The notes: generated from the sequence alone by a model not told the origin. A DNA stretch of 64,000 bases from Microbacterium sp. 8M (GCF_902506375.1 NZ_LR733284.1:1081147-1145146), one strand, 5' to 3'. Shown: positions 7,933-18,285, counted from the stretch's first letter. Translations and numbers: made by a program.

Positions 7933-8628
7933 GTGATTCTCGGCGTGGACACCTCACTCGGCTCGGCCGTCGGCCTGATCGGCCGCGATGGTCGCACCCT
8001 GGCCGAGGTCGCCCAGGCGGGCCACCTCGGGCACGCGGAGGCGATCGGCGCGCTGCTGGAGCAGGTGCTCGCCGCGGTGCCCGCTGAGGCCTCGGCGGGG
8101 TCGCGGTCGTCCTCTCCGTCCGGGTCGGCCGGGGAGGCCGCGGGGCGGGGCGCCGAGGAGCTCACGCATGTCGCCGCCGGGATGGGGCCGGGCCCGTTCA
8201 CCGGGCTGCGGATCGGGATCGCCGCCGCGCGCGCCTTCGCGCTCGGCCGGGGCGTGCCCGTCGTCGCGGTGCCCAGCCACCACGCCGCCGCGCTCGCCGT
8301 GATCGAGGGCGAGCACCCGCCGCAGCACCCGTTCGCGATCCTCACCGACGCCCGGCGGCGCGAGACCGCGGTGACGGTGTACGAGGGGATCGACGTCGAC
8401 GGCATCCCGCACGTCGTCGTCGACACCGTCCTCGTGCCGCAGGCCGACGTCGACCGCAAGCTCGGCGCGCTCCGCCGTTTCGAGGTGACCGAGATCTCCG
8501 GTGCGGCCATCGCGCGCGTGGCTCGCCGTGCTGTCGCCGCGGGGCGCACCCTGACCGGATCCGAGCCGCTCTACCTGCGTCCGCCGGACGCCCGCGTGCC
8601 CGCCGCGCCCAAGAAGGTGGGCCCGTGA
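7933..8628 (+). CDS. tsaB: t6A biosynthesis dimerisation protein TsaB
   Basis: ASKHA-fold partner of TsaD in threonylcarbamoyladenosine synthesis. The N-terminus ILGVDTSLGSAVGLI and the segment MGPGPFTGLRIGIAAARAFA are typical. It has 231 residues, with a short low-complexity Ser/Gly/Ala insertion (about 55-75) that many actinobacterial homologs also show. The GTG start lies six bases after TAACCT (7921-7926), so the transcript is probably leaderless, which marks the start of a tsaB-rimI-tsaD operon. It overlaps rimI by four bases. Confidence 0.93.
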   Translation: MILGVDTSLGSAVGLIGRDGRTLAEVAQAGHLGHAEAIGALLEQVLAAVPAEASAGSRSSSPSGSAGEAAGRGAEELTHVAAGMGPGPFTGLRIGIAAARAFALGRGVPVVAVPSHHAAALAVIEGEHPPQHPFAILTDARRRETAVTVYEGIDVDGIPHVVVDTVLVPQADVDRKLGALRRFEVTEISGAAIARVARRAVAAGRTLTGSEPLYLRPPDARVPAAPKKVGP

Positions 8629-9206
8629 TCCGCGCCGCGACACCCGACGACCTCGACGCGATCATGCTCATCGAACGGCGCTCCTTCCCGACGGACGCGT
8701 GGAGCGAGGAGATGATGGCGGCCGAGCTCGCCGGCCCGCACGGACGCTACTTCGTCGACGTGGAGCCCGGAGGCGACAGCGAGCTCGTGGTCGGCTACGG
8801 GGGAGTGCGCGCCCTGCGCGGATCGCCCGACGCCGACATCCAGACCATCGCCCTCGACGCCGCATACCGCGGATCCGGCCGCGGCCGGGCGCTGCTGCGC
8901 GCGCTGCTCGCGGAGGCGGCGGAGCGCGGTGCCCGCGAGGTGTTCCTCGAGGTGCGCGCGGACAACCCGGTGGCGGAGGGGCTGTACCTCGCCGAGGGGT
9001 TCGTCGAGATCGGACGCCGCGCGGGCTACTACCAGCCCGACGACGTGGATGCGATCGTGATGCGGCTCATCCTGCCCGGCCGCGAGACGACCGTTCTCAG
9101 GACCGATTCTGCGGATCCGCGGGAATCCGGCCACCCGGAGCCGAGAACACCACTTCATCCTGAGAACGAGAACGAGAACGAGAACGAGGAGGGATCCCAT
9201 GACTGA
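8625..9206 (+). CDS. rimI: ribosomal-protein-S18-alanine N-acetyltransferase (RimI family)
   Basis: GNAT acetyltransferase: [20 protein letters not shown] at the start, acetyl-CoA-binding motif A around [20 protein letters not shown], and [25 protein letters not shown] C-terminal core. The GTG start overlaps tsaB. The catalytic core ends near residue 150. About 40 extra residues follow, ending in an Asn-Glu repeat (ENENENENE) encoded by a GAGAAC hexanucleotide microsatellite at 9164-9190. The end overlaps tsaD by eight bases. N-terminal acetylation of S18 is inferred from family and from its place between tsaB and tsaD; the exact substrate is not proven. Confidence 0.88.
   Translation: MIRAATPDDLDAIMLIERRSFPTDAWSEEMMAAELAGPHGRYFVDVEPGGDSELVVGYGGVRALRGSPDADIQTIALDAAYRGSGRGRALLRALLAEAAERGAREVFLEVRADNPVAEGLYLAEGFVEIGRRAGYYQPDDVDAIVMRLILPGRETTVLRTDSADPRESGHPEPRTPLHPENENENENEEGSHD
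9164..9190. repeat. GAGAAC hexanucleotide microsatellite inside rimI
   Basis: GAGAAC is repeated four to five times in a row, encoding alternating Glu-Asn in the RimI tail. Because the unit is six bases, changes in copy number keep the frame. It lies just upstream of the tsaD ribosome binding site (GAGGAGGGA) and start. Confidence 0.85.
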
Positions 9207-10287
9207 ACCCCTCGTGCTCGGGATCGAGACGAGCTGCGACGAGACCGGCATCGGCATCGTGCGCGGGCGGACGCTGCTGTCCAACACGATCGCGTCGAGC
9301 ATGGACGAGCACGCCCGCTACGGCGGCGTCGTGCCGGAGGTCGCCGCGCGAGCGCACCTCGAAGCGCTGCAGCCGGCGATCGAGCGGGCGCTCGCCGAGG
9401 CACGGGTGCGGCTGCAGGATCTCGACGCCGTCGCCGTCACCAGCGGGCCGGGGCTCGCCGGGGCGCTCATGGTCGGCATCGGGGCGGCGAAGGGGCTCGC
9501 GGTGTCGCTCGGCACGCCGCTGTACGCCGTCAACCACCTCGTCGGCCACATCGCCGCCGACATCCTCACTCCGGACTCGGTGCCGCTGGAATATCCGACG
9601 ATCGCGCTGCTGGTGTCCGGCGGGCACACCTCGCTGCTGCACGTGCGCGACCTCACCACCGACGTGGAATTGCTCGGCGAGACCGTCGACGACGCCGCGG
9701 GCGAAGCGTTCGACAAGGTCGCCCGGATCCTCGGACTGCCCTACCCGGGCGGACCGGAGATCGACCGCGCGGCTGCCGGCGGAGATCCGGATGCGATCCG
9801 GTTCCCGCGCGGGCTCTCCCGTGCCTCGGATCTGGAGAAGCATCGGTACGACTTCTCCTTCTCGGGGTTGAAGACCGCGGTCGCGCGCTGGATCGAGCGC
9901 GAAGAGGCGGCCGGGAATCCGATCCCCGTCGCCGATGTGGCGGCGAGCTTCCGTGAGGCGGTCGTGGACGTGCTGGTGACGAAGGCGCTCGCCGCCTGCG
10001 CCGACCGCGGTGTGCCGCGGCTGCTGCTCGGCGGGGGAGTGATCGCGAACCGCCGGCTGCGCGAGGTCGCGCTCGCCCGCGCCGCCGAGGCCGGCGTCAC
10101 CGTGCGCATCCCGCCGCTGTCGCTGTGCACCGACAACGGCGCCATGATCGCCGGGCTCGCGGCCGAGCTGATCGCCTCGGGCCGGCGCCCGTCCACGCTC
10201 GCCTTCGGAGCGGACTCGACGCTGCCGGTGACCGAGATCCAGGTCGCCGAGCGCGACGGCGCCGGCGGCGAGACCGAGGTCGGATGA
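9199..10287 (+). CDS. tsaD: tRNA N6-adenosine threonylcarbamoyltransferase TsaD
   Basis: Catalytic subunit that transfers the threonylcarbamoyl group to A37 of t[19 protein letters not shown] opens the ASKHA fold; the iron/zinc-binding histidines are His113 and His117 in [19 protein letters not shown] and [14 protein letters not shown] are further signatures. The 362-residue length is normal. It is preceded by a clear GAGGAGGGA ribosome binding site inside the rimI tail and overlaps the next gene (ATGATGA). Confidence 0.95.
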   Translation: MTEPLVLGIETSCDETGIGIVRGRTLLSNTIASSMDEHARYGGVVPEVAARAHLEALQPAIERALAEARVRLQDLDAVAVTSGPGLAGALMVGIGAAKGLAVSLGTPLYAVNHLVGHIAADILTPDSVPLEYPTIALLVSGGHTSLLHVRDLTTDVELLGETVDDAAGEAFDKVARILGLPYPGGPEIDRAAAGGDPDAIRFPRGLSRASDLEKHRYDFSFSGLKTAVARWIEREEAAGNPIPVADVAASFREAVVDVLVTKALAACADRGVPRLLLGGGVIANRRLREVALARAAEAGVTVRIPPLSLCTDNGAMIAGLAAELIASGRRPSTLAFGADSTLPVTEIQVAERDGAGGETEVG

Positions 10288-10724
10288 TGACGCACACGGG
10301 CGGGAAGGATCCGGAGCGGTACACCCGGCTGCCGACCGCGCCCGTGCCCGCCGTCGTGGAGAGCGGGCCCCTGCTCGACGCGCCGGCGCCCGAGCCGGTG
10401 GAGCTGGAGCGCGACGGCGAGACCGTGCACGAGGAGCACTGGCATCCGAGCGACGGCACGGAGCTCCCTGCCCACCCCGCGCCGGAGCCGCGGCTCGCCC
10501 CGTGGGCGCTGCTGTCGGCAGTCGTGGCCCTGTTCGCCTCGCTGTTCGTCGGATGGGGGATCCCCGTGGCGATCGTGTCGGTCGCCGCGGCGATCATGTC
10601 GCTGCGACGCCCCGAGGAGAGCCGCGGGATGGCGGTGTGGGCGCTCGTGCTCGGGATCGTCGCCACGCTGTACAGCGCGGGCTGGCTGCTCTGGGCCGCC
10701 TACCGGTTCGGCTGGTTCGGGTAG
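10284..10724 (+). CDS. DUF4190-like small membrane protein
   Basis: A 146-residue protein with a hydrophilic, Pro- and Glu-rich N-terminal half and two transmembrane helices (about 74-96 and 112-137). The pattern [20 protein letters not shown] ... [29 protein letters not shown] resembles DUF4190-type two-helix proteins. The ATG at 10284 overlaps the tsaD stop, so it is the last gene of that operon or coupled to it. Function is unknown. Confidence 0.75.
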   Translation: MMTHTGGKDPERYTRLPTAPVPAVVESGPLLDAPAPEPVELERDGETVHEEHWHPSDGTELPAHPAPEPRLAPWALLSAVVALFASLFVGWGIPVAIVSVAAAIMSLRRPEESRGMAVWALVLGIVATLYSAGWLLWAAYRFGWFG

Positions 10725-10728
10725 CCGC

Positions 10729-11958
10729 ATGTCGGATCCGGCGGATGATCGCGAACGTCGCGAGCTGGAGCGGCGCGCGTTCGCCCGGGACGGATCCGGC
10801 CTGAGCGAGGCCGAGGCCGCGCGTCTCGCGGAGCTGCGGCGGACCGACCTGCCGTCACCCCTGGTTCCTGAGCGCCCTTCGTCTCGTCGGTTCCTGAGCG
10901 AGCGCAGCGAGACGAAGGACGCTCCTCGCTCAGGAACCGCGCAGCGAGACGAAGGACCCCCGTCCGAAGGAGCCCTGGTTCCGGAGCGGGCGCAGCGGGA
11001 TGAGGAGAGCACCCCGCCCGTGCCCGACCCGCCGACGACGTCGCGTCCCGCTGACGGATCCGGTCGGATCCTCGGCGATCCAGGACGCGCTCGGCTGTTC
11101 GGGGCAGCCTGGTCCCGGGTCCGGACGTGGATCGCCGGCGGAGACTGGAAGCGGCCGCGCTACCTCGTCGGCGGTCTCGGCGCGCTCCTGCTCGTCGGCG
11201 TGCTGATCGGGTGGGCGATCCCGCGGCCGCCGGATGTCGGACTCGCCCTGCGCGACGGCGAGTCCGACCGGGCATCGGTCGTGCTGAAGCATCACGACGA
11301 CCTGGATCCCGGATCCCTGCTCCTGCTCGCCCGCGAACGCGACGGCCTGCTCTGGTACGCGACCCAGGCGAACGGTCGGCTGCACTGCGCGATCCTCGAC
11401 GTGCGCGGTGCCGACCTGCAGCAGCAGTGCGGGACGCGCGATCAGCTGAGCGACCGGCCCCTCTACGTCAATGCGGAGGATCCCGGCGCCGCGCCGCCGT
11501 CGGGATATGCGGGATCGCTCCTGCTCGCAGGGGCCGGCGTGCCTGCGGGGGTGCTGCAGCGCTACCAGGCCACGTTCACCGACGGCGGGACGGCGACGTC
11601 CCGCGAGCGAGCCGACATGCGCCGTATCGTCGCGGACAATCGCCTCGTCTACGCGAGCGTCGTCGGCCGCGTGGGCGACACTCCGGTGTGGCTCGGCGAC
11701 GACGGCAGCGGGCGGCGGTGCCTGATCGTGGAGGATCCGGACCCGCGAAAGACCTGTGACGTGAACACCGCGGCGCTGGACTTCGCCGGGAGCGGCGACT
11801 CGGGGCAGGACGGGCCGGCGCTCACGCTGCGGCTGCCGGAGACCGGCGCGCACCCCGCCATGCGGATCGACTTCTGGGCGCCGCAGAACGGCGGACAGTA
11901 TCTCGTCATCACTCAGGACGACGCCCTGTTCCACCTCGACCACGTGGCGGCGGACTGA
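10729..11958 (+). CDS. single-pass membrane protein of unknown function, interrupted by repeat-derived residues
   Basis: A 409-residue protein. A charged helix (residues 1-45) resembles a DUF-type cytoplasmic start. Residues about 46-95 are encoded by the palindromic repeat family at 10863-11012 and read as low complexity (FLSERSETKDAP). A transmembrane helix (YLVGGLGALLLVGVLIGWAI) lies near residue 150, and an extracytoplasmic domain of about 240 residues follows. The ATG start is four bases after the previous stop, so it belongs to the tsaB-tsaD operon. Its stop abuts the stop of the opposing methyltransferase gene with no gap. No family recognised. Confidence 0.75.
   Translation: MSDPADDRERRELERRAFARDGSGLSEAEAARLAELRRTDLPSPLVPERPSSRRFLSERSETKDAPRSGTAQRDEGPPSEGALVPERAQRDEESTPPVPDPPTTSRPADGSGRILGDPGRARLFGAAWSRVRTWIAGGDWKRPRYLVGGLGALLLVGVLIGWAIPRPPDVGLALRDGESDRASVVLKHHDDLDPGSLLLLARERDGLLWYATQANGRLHCAILDVRGADLQQQCGTRDQLSDRPLYVNAEDPGAAPPSGYAGSLLLAGAGVPAGVLQRYQATFTDGGTATSRERADMRRIVADNRLVYASVVGRVGDTPVWLGDDGSGRRCLIVEDPDPRKTCDVNTAALDFAGSGDSGQDGPALTLRLPETGAHPAMRIDFWAPQNGGQYLVITQDDALFHLDHVAAD
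10863..11012. repeat. intragenic palindromic repeat cluster (GGTTCCTGAGCG family)
   Basis: GGTTCCTGAGCG occurs at 10863 and about 10889, its inverse CGCTCAGGAACC at about 10927, and the flanking GAGACGAAGGAC core three times (one inverted). Related pieces occur at 2384-2570 and, degenerate, at 31226-31258. The cluster is translated in frame as part of the surrounding gene. Confidence 0.8.
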
Positions 11959-13197
11959 TCAGACCCGGTCCGCGAGGATCGCGTGGCGCTTGTCGCCGAT
12001 GCGCACCAGGATGAGCGTCGCCTCCTCGGAGCCGCGCAGATTCAGCTTCTTGCGGAAGACCGCCGGATCAACGTCCACTCCGCGCTTCTTGATCTCCAGC
12101 CGCCCGATGCCGGCCTTCTTCAACGCCGCCGCGATCGTCTTCGGGTTCACCGGCAGCACCTCGCGCACCCGGAACGACGCGGCGAAGGGGCTCTCGGCCG
12201 GTGTATCCGAGGTGAGGTACGCGATGTGCGGATCCAGCATCCCGGCGTCGAGCGTGCGGGCCAGATCGCCGATGAGGCGCGCGCGGATCACCGCTCCGTC
12301 GGGCTCGTGCACATAGGCGCCGAGCTCGCGGACCTCGGCGTCCTCCGCGTCGGCGGGCGCGGTCAGCTCGTACCCGCGGTCGCCGCGGATCACGAGCGCC
12401 GCCCGGCGCACCCCGTCCCGCGCCAGCGGACCCGACCACAGCACGAGCTCGACCACGTCGCCGTCCGCGCTGACCCACTGCGCCTCCACATCGGCGGGGA
12501 TCGCCTCCCGGTCGTGCGCGGGGCCGAGCTTGATCCCGGTCGGCACGCGCTCGGCGAGGGCGAAGGCCCAGTCCAGCGAGGGGGAGTAGTCGTCGGCGGA
12601 CACGCGCCGGGTCTCGGAGTGCCCCGCCGTCCGCCGGGCCGGATCCAGCCACACCGCCTCGACCCCGGCGCCTCCGGCTCCGGTCCCCGAGCCTGTGCTT
12701 CCGGTCCCTGAGCCCGTCGAAGGGCCGGGCGCGTGCTCCTCCGCGAACCCGTGCCGCACCTCGGCGTCGGAGCCGAACGGTGCGAGGTTGTACGCGGCCA
12801 GGGCGGCGGTGACCTCGTCGGCGTCGACCGCCGTCACCGTCAGCCCGGCGCCCGCGAAGGCGAGCGCGTCCCCGCCGATCCCGCAGCCGAGGTCGGACAC
12901 GTGCGTCACCCCGGCGGCGCGCATGCGTCCCGCGTGCCGTGCGGCGACGCCGAGCCGTGTGGCCTGCTCCAGCCCGGCGCGCGTGAACAGCATGCGTCCC
13001 GCGAACTCGCCGAACTTCGCGGTCGCTCTGGTGCGCAGCCGTGCCTGTCCCACCACGGCGGACACGAATTCGGGGGAGTGCCCCTCGGCGCGCAGCCGCA
13101 TGACGGCGCGCGCGGCTGCGTCCGTGGATCCCACCTCGCCGAGGGCGTCGAGCATGCGCAGCGCCTCGGGCGTCAGCAGGATCCGCAGTTCGCTCAT
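11959..13197 (-). CDS. class I SAM methyltransferase with THUMP-like C-terminal domain
   Basis: An N-terminal helical region (1-90) is followed by a Rossmann methyltransferase fold with motif I VSDLGCGIGGDALAFA and motif II VTAVDADE. WLDPARRT fits the post-II position of DPAR-type nucleic-acid methyltransferases. The C-terminal half matches the THUMP-like domain (FRVREVLPVNPKTIAAALKK ... RGVDVDPAVFRKKL). Around residues 155-180 a Gly/Ser/Thr run (STGSGTGSTGSGTG) is encoded by a palindromic repeat (GGTCCCTGAGCCCGTCGAAG at 12704). The start is ATG at 13197, with GGAG nine bases upstream; a GTG two codons earlier is possible. Substrate is unknown. Confidence 0.82.
   Translation of the reverse strand: MSELRILLTPEALRMLDALGEVGSTDAAARAVMRLRAEGHSPEFVSAVVGQARLRTRATAKFGEFAGRMLFTRAGLEQATRLGVAARHAGRMRAAGVTHVSDLGCGIGGDALAFAGAGLTVTAVDADEVTAALAAYNLAPFGSDAEVRHGFAEEHAPGPSTGSGTGSTGSGTGAGGAGVEAVWLDPARRTAGHSETRRVSADDYSPSLDWAFALAERVPTGIKLGPAHDREAIPADVEAQWVSADGDVVELVLWSGPLARDGVRRAALVIRGDRGYELTAPADAEDAEVRELGAYVHEPDGAVIRARLIGDLARTLDAGMLDPHIAYLTSDTPAESPFAASFRVREVLPVNPKTIAAALKKAGIGRLEIKKRGVDVDPAVFRKKLNLRGSEEATLILVRIGDKRHAILADRV
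12680..12726. repeat. GGTCCCTGAGCC-type palindromic repeat inside a gene
   Basis: A partial copy (GGTCCCCGAGCCTGTG) and a fuller copy (GGTCCCTGAGCCCGTCGAAG) sit side by side in the methyltransferase gene. The same family occurs at 33478-33502 within the helicase gene and at 48586-48735. Confidence 0.75.
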
Positions 13198-13274
13198 GTC
13201 CACGCGCTCCAGGCTATCCGCGGATCTGCTGCCGGCCCGCTGTGTGCTGGCTGCCCCTCACCGCGCCCTACTGT

Positions 13275-13347
13275 CCGCGAGACTGCAATCACGCGACGAG
13301 ACAGCAACAGAGTGCTGCAGTCTCGTCGTCTGGTTGCGGTCTCGCGG
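13275..13347. repeat. 73-bp imperfect palindrome
   Basis: The 28-base left arm (13275-13302, beginning CCGCGAGACTGCAATCA) pairs with the right arm 13320-13347 with about four mismatches and a 17-base loop. Outer CTCACC/GGGTGAG sequences extend it. It lies between the divergent methyltransferase and groES and has no U tract. Confidence 0.8.
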
Positions 13348-13395
13348 GTGAGGATACCGGTGCGGGCCGGGACCGGATCCGCGGATGTCGTCCGA

Positions 13396-13422
13396 TTGGC
13401 ACTCTGATTGCGTGAGTGCCAA
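13396..13422. promoter_or_regulatory. CIRCE-like HrcA operator 1
   Basis: A perfect 9-9-9 inverted repeat, TTGGCACTC-N9-GAGTGCCAA, differing from the CIRCE consensus (TTAGCACTC-N9-GAGTGCTAA) by one symmetric change. It overlaps the likely groES promoter (TTGCGT at 13408, TAGACT at 13432). Confidence 0.85.
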
Positions 13423-13441
13423 CGATGCGCCTAGACTGTCG

Positions 13442-13468
13442 TTAGCACTCTCGGGTCGAGGGTGCTAA
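13442..13468. promoter_or_regulatory. CIRCE HrcA operator 2
   Basis: TTAGCACTC-N9-GGGTGCTAA matches CIRCE except for one base. It lies just downstream of the first operator and within the presumed 5' untranslated region of groES. Confidence 0.9.
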
Positions 13469-13501
13469 CAACGTCTTGAACCGTCAAGAAAGAGGTAGAC
13501 C

Positions 13502-13798
13502 GTGTCGGTTTCCATCAAGCCGCTCGAGGACCGCATCGTCATCAAGCAGGTCGAGGCCGAGCAGACCACCGCGAGTGGCCTGGTCATCCCCGACACCGCC
13601 AAGGAGAAGCCCCAGGAGGGCGAGGTCGTGGCGGTGGGCCCCGGCCGCATCGACGACAACGGCAACCGCGTTCCGCTCGACGTCAACGTCGGCGACCGCG
13701 TGCTCTACAGCAAGTACGGCGGCACCGAGGTGAAGTTCGGCGCCGAGGAGTACCTCGTGCTCTCCGCGCGCGACGTGCTCGCCGTCGTGGTGCGCTGA
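13502..13798 (+). CDS. groES: co-chaperonin GroES
   Basis: A 98-residue Cpn10 cap of the GroEL folding chamber. [33 protein letters not shown] (mobile loop region) and [15 protein letters not shown] are textbook GroES. The GTG start is preceded by AAAGAGG. Two CIRCE operators upstream predict repression by HrcA and heat induction. A strong terminator follows and no groEL is present anywhere in the window, so the chaperonin partner must be encoded elsewhere. Confidence 0.97.
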   Translation: MSVSIKPLEDRIVIKQVEAEQTTASGLVIPDTAKEKPQEGEVVAVGPGRIDDNGNRVPLDVNVGDRVLYSKYGGTEVKFGAEEYLVLSARDVLAVVVR

Positions 13799-13815
13799 GC
13801 CAGCACTGACGTTCC

Positions 13816-13848
13816 GAAGGCCCGGATGCCCCGCGCATCCGGGCCTTC
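13816..13848 (+). terminator. intrinsic terminator after groES
   Basis: GAAGGCCCGGATG (13816-13828) pairs perfectly with CATCCGGGCCTTC (13836-13848) around a seven-base loop. There is no long U tract, as is common in high-GC actinobacteria. Confidence 0.8.
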
Positions 13849-14002
13849 GCCGTCCCCCGCGCCGACGCGGGAAAACGGAGGAGCTCCCGGCGCGTCGGTG
13901 TCGGATCCGGTCCGCGGAAGCGGGACACGCCGACTGCCGCCTCCGTTCTCCGACGGATCCTCATCGGCCCTGCTTGTCCGCTCCCGGTCATAGGGTTGAT
14001 CG

Positions 14003-14959
14003 GTGACCACCACCCGCAGCGCACAGACCGTCGGCGTCGCGTCCGCGATCGGCGCATACCTGCTGTGGGGCGTGCTGCCCCTGTACTTCCTGCTGCTCGC
14101 GCCCACCGGCCCGTGGGAGCTCGTGGCCTGGCGGGTCGCCCTCTCCCTGGTGTTCTGCGTGATCCTGCTGGCGATCACCCGGGGCTGGAAGCCGCTGCTC
14201 GCGATCATCCGGCAGCCACGACTGCTGGCGCTCACCGCACTCGCCGGCGCACTGATCTACATCAACTGGCAGGTGTTCGTCCTCGCCACGTTGAACGGCG
14301 AGATCGTAGAGACGAGCCTCGGCTACTTCATCAACCCCATCGGCACCATGCTGCTCGGCGTCTTCGTGCTGAAGGAGAAGCTGCGCCGGCTGCAATGGGT
14401 CGCCGTGGGCATCGCCACGATCGCGGTGCTCGTGATCGTGTTCGCCCACGGGACGTTCCCGTGGATCGCGCTGTCGCTCACCGCCTCCTTCGGGATCTAC
14501 GGCCTCGTCAAGAAGAAGATCGGCCCCTCCGTCGACGCGATCAGCGGCCTCACCCTGGAGTCGTTCTGGCTGCTGCCGGTCGCGATCGTGCAGCTCATCG
14601 CGGTGGGGCTCACCACAGGCATCACCATGGGCCAGAACGGCCCGCTGCACGCGAGCCTGCTCGCCTTCGCCGGCGTCGCGACCGCGGTTCCGCTGCTGCT
14701 GTTCGCCGCCGGGACGCGCCGGATCGGGCTGACCGTGATCGGGATGATCCAGTTCATCACCCCGATCATGCAGTTCCTCGTGGGCGTGCTCGTCATGCAC
14801 GAGCCGATGCCGCTCGAACGGTGGATCGGCTTCGCCATCGTGTGGGTGGCGATCGCGGTCTTCCTCGTCGATCTCGGCCTCGCCGCACGACGGCTGCGGG
14901 CCGACCGCGGCAGCGTCGACGAACCGCCCGTCAGCACCGACTCGATCCCCGTGCCCTGA
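14003..14959 (+). CDS. rarD: RarD/EamA-family DMT transporter
   Basis: A 318-residue inner-membrane protein with about ten hydrophobic helices arranged as two EamA repeats. The N-terminal pattern IGAYLLWGVLPLYFLLL and the second half ending in FLVGVLVMHEPMPLERWIGF fit the RarD subfamily of drug/metabolite transporters. The GTG start lies six bases after TAGGGT (13991-13996), indicating a leaderless transcript. The substrate is not predictable; RarD was named for chloramphenicol sensitivity, which does not define its natural cargo. Confidence 0.88.
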   Translation: MTTTRSAQTVGVASAIGAYLLWGVLPLYFLLLAPTGPWELVAWRVALSLVFCVILLAITRGWKPLLAIIRQPRLLALTALAGALIYINWQVFVLATLNGEIVETSLGYFINPIGTMLLGVFVLKEKLRRLQWVAVGIATIAVLVIVFAHGTFPWIALSLTASFGIYGLVKKKIGPSVDAISGLTLESFWLLPVAIVQLIAVGLTTGITMGQNGPLHASLLAFAGVATAVPLLLFAAGTRRIGLTVIGMIQFITPIMQFLVGVLVMHEPMPLERWIGFAIVWVAIAVFLVDLGLAARRLRADRGSVDEPPVSTDSIPVP

Positions 14960-16564
<1,605 letters not shown>

Positions 16565-16676
16565 GTCGAGTCGGGTCACGACCGCGCCGCGGACTCGACG
16601 CGATCTCGACTCAAGGTTGAGCGAGGACGCGCGCAGCGCGCCCGCGCCGAAACCCCGCACGAAGACCTCGGTCGAC

Positions 16677-16719
16677 GACGAAGGCCTCGGATCCCGCGAT
16701 CGGATCCGAGGCCTTCGTC
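16677..16719. terminator. bidirectional terminator between guaB and the MFS gene
   Basis: A perfect 18-base stem, GACGAAGGCCTCGGATCC at 16677-16694 with its complement at 16702-16719, and a seven-base loop. It sits between two convergent genes and can serve both. An additional TTGAGTCGAG/CTCGACTCAA inverted repeat lies at 16561-16616. Confidence 0.85.
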
Positions 16720-16726
16720 ATGTCGC

Positions 16727-18253
16727 TCAGGCCGGGACGGGTTCGGCGGCGCCCGCGTTCGTCTCGCCGGCGCCCGCGTTCGTCTCGGCCGAGCGCGCCT
16801 TCGTCTCGGCGGCGACCTCCCCGGCGCCGTGTCCGCCCCGCCCAACCGGCAGCCAGAGCGCCACGAGCGTCGCAGCCAGCAGCACCACGGCCCCGGTGAA
16901 CACGGCCGGCCGCGCGGCGTCCACGTAGTGGTCGGGGCGCAGCTGCCCGCCGGCGCCGACGAAGATCGCCGTCATCACGGCGGTGCCCAGCGCCACGCCG
17001 AGCTCGCGCACGGTCGAGTTCACGCCCGACGCCTTGGCGTGGTCGACGAGGCCCAGGGTGGCCAGCAGCGCCGTGGCGGACGGCGCGAACACGAGCCCCA
17101 TGCCGACGCCCGCGAGGACGAACGGTGCCACGAGCGCCGCGTAGGGCACGTCGGCGGAGAGCAGCGCGGCGAGCCAGCCCAGGGCGACGCCCTGCAGCAG
17201 CAGGCCCGCGACCAGCAGCGCCCGGGTGCCGACCCGCGGGGCGATGATGCCGGCGATCGGGGCCACGAACATCGGAGCGAGGGTCCAGGGCGTGGTCTGC
17301 ACGGCGGCCTCGAGCGGGCTCGCGCCCTGCACGACCTGCAGGAACTGGATGAGGATGAACACGGATCCGAACGTGCCGAAGCTGAACGCGAATCCGACGA
17401 CATTGGTGACCGAGAACGAGCGATCGCGGAACAGCCGGAGCGGCACGAGCGGCGCCGCTGCGCGCAGCTGCCAGAGGAGGAAGGCGATCACGAGCGCGCC
17501 GCCGAGAGCGAGCTCCGAGATCACGCCGATCGTGTCCCAGCCGTCGTCGTTGCCGCGGACGATCGCGTGCACGAGCGCGAGCACTCCGGCGGCGGCCAGG
17601 AGCGCTCCGGGCACGTCGATGCGCACACGGGCGCCGAAGTCGTTGTTCAGCACGAGCAGCGCGAAGGGGATGGCGATCATGGCCACCGGCAGGTTGATCC
17701 AGAAGATCGCCTGCCAGTTCCAGCCCTCCATGATCGCGCCGCCGATCAGCGGACCCACGGCCACTCCCAGTCCGGACACGCCGCCCCAGATGCCGATCGC
17801 CAGGGCGCGCCGTGCAGCGGGCACGGCCCCGGTGAGCAGGGCGAGGGAGAGCGGCATGACGGCGGCCGCGCCGAGCCCCTGCACCGCCCGGGCGGCGATG
17901 AGCTGACCGGGATCGGAGCTGAGCGCGGCGAACAGGGATCCGGCGCCGAACAGCGCGATCCCGAGCGCGAACACGGTGCGGCGCCCGAACCGGTCGCCGA
18001 GCGCCGAGGCCACGAGGATCGCACCGGCGAAGGCCAGGGTGTACGCGTTCACGAACCACTGCAGCTGCTCGATGGTCGCGCCCATCTCGCGATGCAGTAC
18101 GGGCAGGGCGTTGGTCATGACCAGGTTGTCGAGCGTGGCCATGAACATCGGCAGCGACGCTGCGGCGATCACGAGCGCCACGGGGCGAGGACGGCGCGGC
18201 GAGAGGCCGGTGCGTTCGCGACGCACCGGCGTGGGGGAGGAGGTGTCGGTCAT
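16727..18253 (-). CDS. MFS drug-efflux transporter (DHA2/EmrB-QacA family)
   Basis: About 508 residues with 14 predicted membrane helices, as expected for the DHA2 family. LPMFMATLDNLVMTNALPVL resembles motif D1 (LDxTxVNVALP) and GDRFGRRTVFALGI is motif A. ATG at 18253 is chosen because GGAG lies seven bases upstream. Two related 20-base operators lie between this gene and the divergent TetR-family gene, so the pump is probably induced by a ligand of that repressor. The C-terminal tail carries a repeated Ala-Glu-Thr-Asn pattern. The exported compound is unknown. Confidence 0.9.
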   Translation of the reverse strand: MTDTSSPTPVRRERTGLSPRRPRPVALVIAAASLPMFMATLDNLVMTNALPVLHREMGATIEQLQWFVNAYTLAFAGAILVASALGDRFGRRTVFALGIALFGAGSLFAALSSDPGQLIAARAVQGLGAAAVMPLSLALLTGAVPAARRALAIGIWGGVSGLGVAVGPLIGGAIMEGWNWQAIFWINLPVAMIAIPFALLVLNNDFGARVRIDVPGALLAAAGVLALVHAIVRGNDDGWDTIGVISELALGGALVIAFLLWQLRAAAPLVPLRLFRDRSFSVTNVVGFAFSFGTFGSVFILIQFLQVVQGASPLEAAVQTTPWTLAPMFVAPIAGIIAPRVGTRALLVAGLLLQGVALGWLAALLSADVPYAALVAPFVLAGVGMGLVFAPSATALLATLGLVDHAKASGVNSTVRELGVALGTAVMTAIFVGAGGQLRPDHYVDAARPAVFTGAVVLLAATLVALWLPVGRGGHGAGEVAAETKARSAETNAGAGETNAGAAEPVPA

Positions 18254-18265
18254 GGTGGACTCCAG

Positions 18266-18285
18266 TTGTAATTGGATGATCACAA
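18266..18285. promoter_or_regulatory. TetR-family operator 1
   Basis: This 20-base site (TTGTAATTGG, then ATGATCACAA) shares the pattern TNGTAATNGNATGATNACAA with the site at 18301-18320 and is partly palindromic. It lies 12 bases upstream of the MFS start, where bound repressor would block transcription. Confidence 0.6.

Noticed and set aside
16565..16726. Small gene between guaB and the MFS gene
   Set aside because: The stretch is taken up by two inverted repeats acting as terminators; the short frames there have no start signal.
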